Shown: positions 10,872 through 11,453 of the stretch, piece after piece | Layout: the number at the start of each line of letters is the position of its first letter | How positions within the stretch are numbered: the first letter of the stretch is position 1 | Assembly: GCA_944385645.1 (NCBI GenBank) | Contig: CALWYA010000033.1 | Coordinates: forward strand, 1 to 11,453 | Reading direction: 5' to 3' | Length of the DNA: 11,453 nt | Origin: an uncultured Oscillospiraceae bacterium | GTDB lineage: Bacteria; Bacillota; Clostridia; Oscillospirales; Oscillospiraceae | Position numbers and translations under genes: made by a program | Notes under the pieces: generated by a model | Databases searched by the model: none | Told to the model about the DNA's origin: nothing | The model's input: only the letters and a program-made list of their open reading frames with translations

Positions 10872-11453
10872 TTACTCCCGGTCGGAGCCGTCGTCAAAGT
10901 CGTCGGCGGACACGTCCACCGCCCGGCCGGCGGCCCGGGCGGCGATCTGGGCCTGCTTGCTCATGAGCTTGTAGGAGTTGGCCCGGATCTCGGATTCGAT
11001 GTGCTCGGCCAGCTCGGGGTTGTCCTTCAGGTACTGCTTGGCGGCGTCCCGGCCCTGGCCCAGGCGGGTCTCCCCCATGGCGAACCAGGAGCCCGACTTC
11101 TGGAGAATGTCCAGCTTGACCCCCAGGTCCACCAGCTCGCCCCACTTGGAGATGCCCTCGCCGTAGAGGATGTCAAACTCGGCCTCCCGGAAGGGGGGCG
11201 CCACCTTGTTCTTCACGATCTTGGCCCGGGTGCGGCTGCCCACGATCTCGCTGCCGTTCTTCAGCGCCTCGATCCGGCGCACGTCGATGCGCACCGAGGC
11301 GTAGAACTTCAGGGCCCGGCCGCCGGTGGTCACCTCGGGGTTGCCGTACATGACCCCCACCTTCTCCCGGAGCTGGTTGATGAAGATGACTATGCAGTTG
11401 GTCTTGGAGATGGAGCCGGCCAGCTTCCGCAGGGCCTGGCTCATGAGCCGGGC
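10872..11453 (-). CDS. recA: Recombinase RecA, C-terminal part (cut by window edge)
   Basis: 193 codons plus stop are present; the frame continues through the right edge (ARLMSQALRKLAGSISKTN). Family-specific blocks include FINQLREKVGVMYGNPEVTT (the L2 DNA-binding loop region), GGRALKFYASVRIDVRR, VKNKVAPPFREAEFDILYGEGI and GELVDLGV, then the C-terminal domain ending in an acidic tail DDFDDGSDRE. RecA forms filaments on single-stranded DNA for strand exchange and SOS induction. The Walker A site is outside the window. It is followed by recX at 6 bases; the two share a transcript. Confidence 0.98.
   Translation of the reverse strand, partial: ARLMSQALRKLAGSISKTNCIVIFINQLREKVGVMYGNPEVTTGGRALKFYASVRIDVRRIEALKNGSEIVGSRTRAKIVKNKVAPPFREAEFDILYGEGISKWGELVDLGVKLDILQKSGSWFAMGETRLGQGRDAAKQYLKDNPELAEHIESEIRANSYKLMSKQAQIAARAAGRAVDVSADDFDDGSDRE

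Noticed and set aside
1..11453. tRNA, rRNA, CRISPR arrays, transposases, integrases, toxin-antitoxin pairs
   Set aside because: Looked for and not seen; the XRE/small-ORF pair is divergent rather than co-directional, and neither protein resembles a known toxin.

Overview
The window reads as chromosomal core sequence from a GC-rich, endospore-forming member of the Clostridia. The Oscillospiraceae (Flavonifractor/Lawsonibacter/Intestinimonas-like gut bacteria) are my best guess. The evidence is GC-rich third positions, strong GGAGG-type ribosome binding sites, a YqzL homologue next to recO, and spoVAD-spoVAE. The genus is inferred from general character, not from a search.

Layout, left to right. 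(1) The 5' part of an NAD(P)H-hydrate dehydratase gene, cut by the window edge, then rluA-type pseudouridine synthase and cobO as a two-gene minus-strand operon. (2) Divergent from these, a yceD-rpmF operon on the plus strand with a perfect TTGACA-N17-TATAAT promoter and a strong terminator. (3) A yqzL-recO operon on the minus strand. (4) An ECF sigma factor overlapping a gene for a single-span membrane protein, probably its anti-sigma factor. It is visibly more A/T-rich than its neighbours and has a candidate self-regulated promoter. (5) About 380 bases without a gene (5041-5420) holding a run of strong hairpins. (6) A ybeY - small membrane protein - era operon on the minus strand. (7) spoVAD-spoVAE on the plus strand, transcribed away from ybeY from a sporulation-type (sigma-G-like) promoter that abuts the ybeY housekeeping promoter. 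(8) plsX preceded by an XRE-family repressor gene. The repressor is divergent from a small unknown ORF across a 15-bp inverted-repeat operator. (9) recX and the 3' part of recA, on the minus strand.

Most genes are housekeeping: translation and ribosome maturation (rpmF, yceD, era, ybeY, rluA), DNA repair (recO, recA, recX), phospholipid synthesis (plsX) and cofactor repair or salvage (nnrD, cobO). The accessory-looking parts are the ECF sigma/membrane protein module with the hairpin array, and the XRE/small-ORF switch upstream of plsX. Both interrupt gene orders that are conserved elsewhere: ybeY-era-yqzL-recO and yceD-rpmF-plsX. I see no tRNA, rRNA, CRISPR, transposase, phage gene or toxin. 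The most unusual signals are the hairpin array between era and the sigma factor, the XRE operator arrangement that may place plsX under repressor control, and the spoVA operon without spoVAC.
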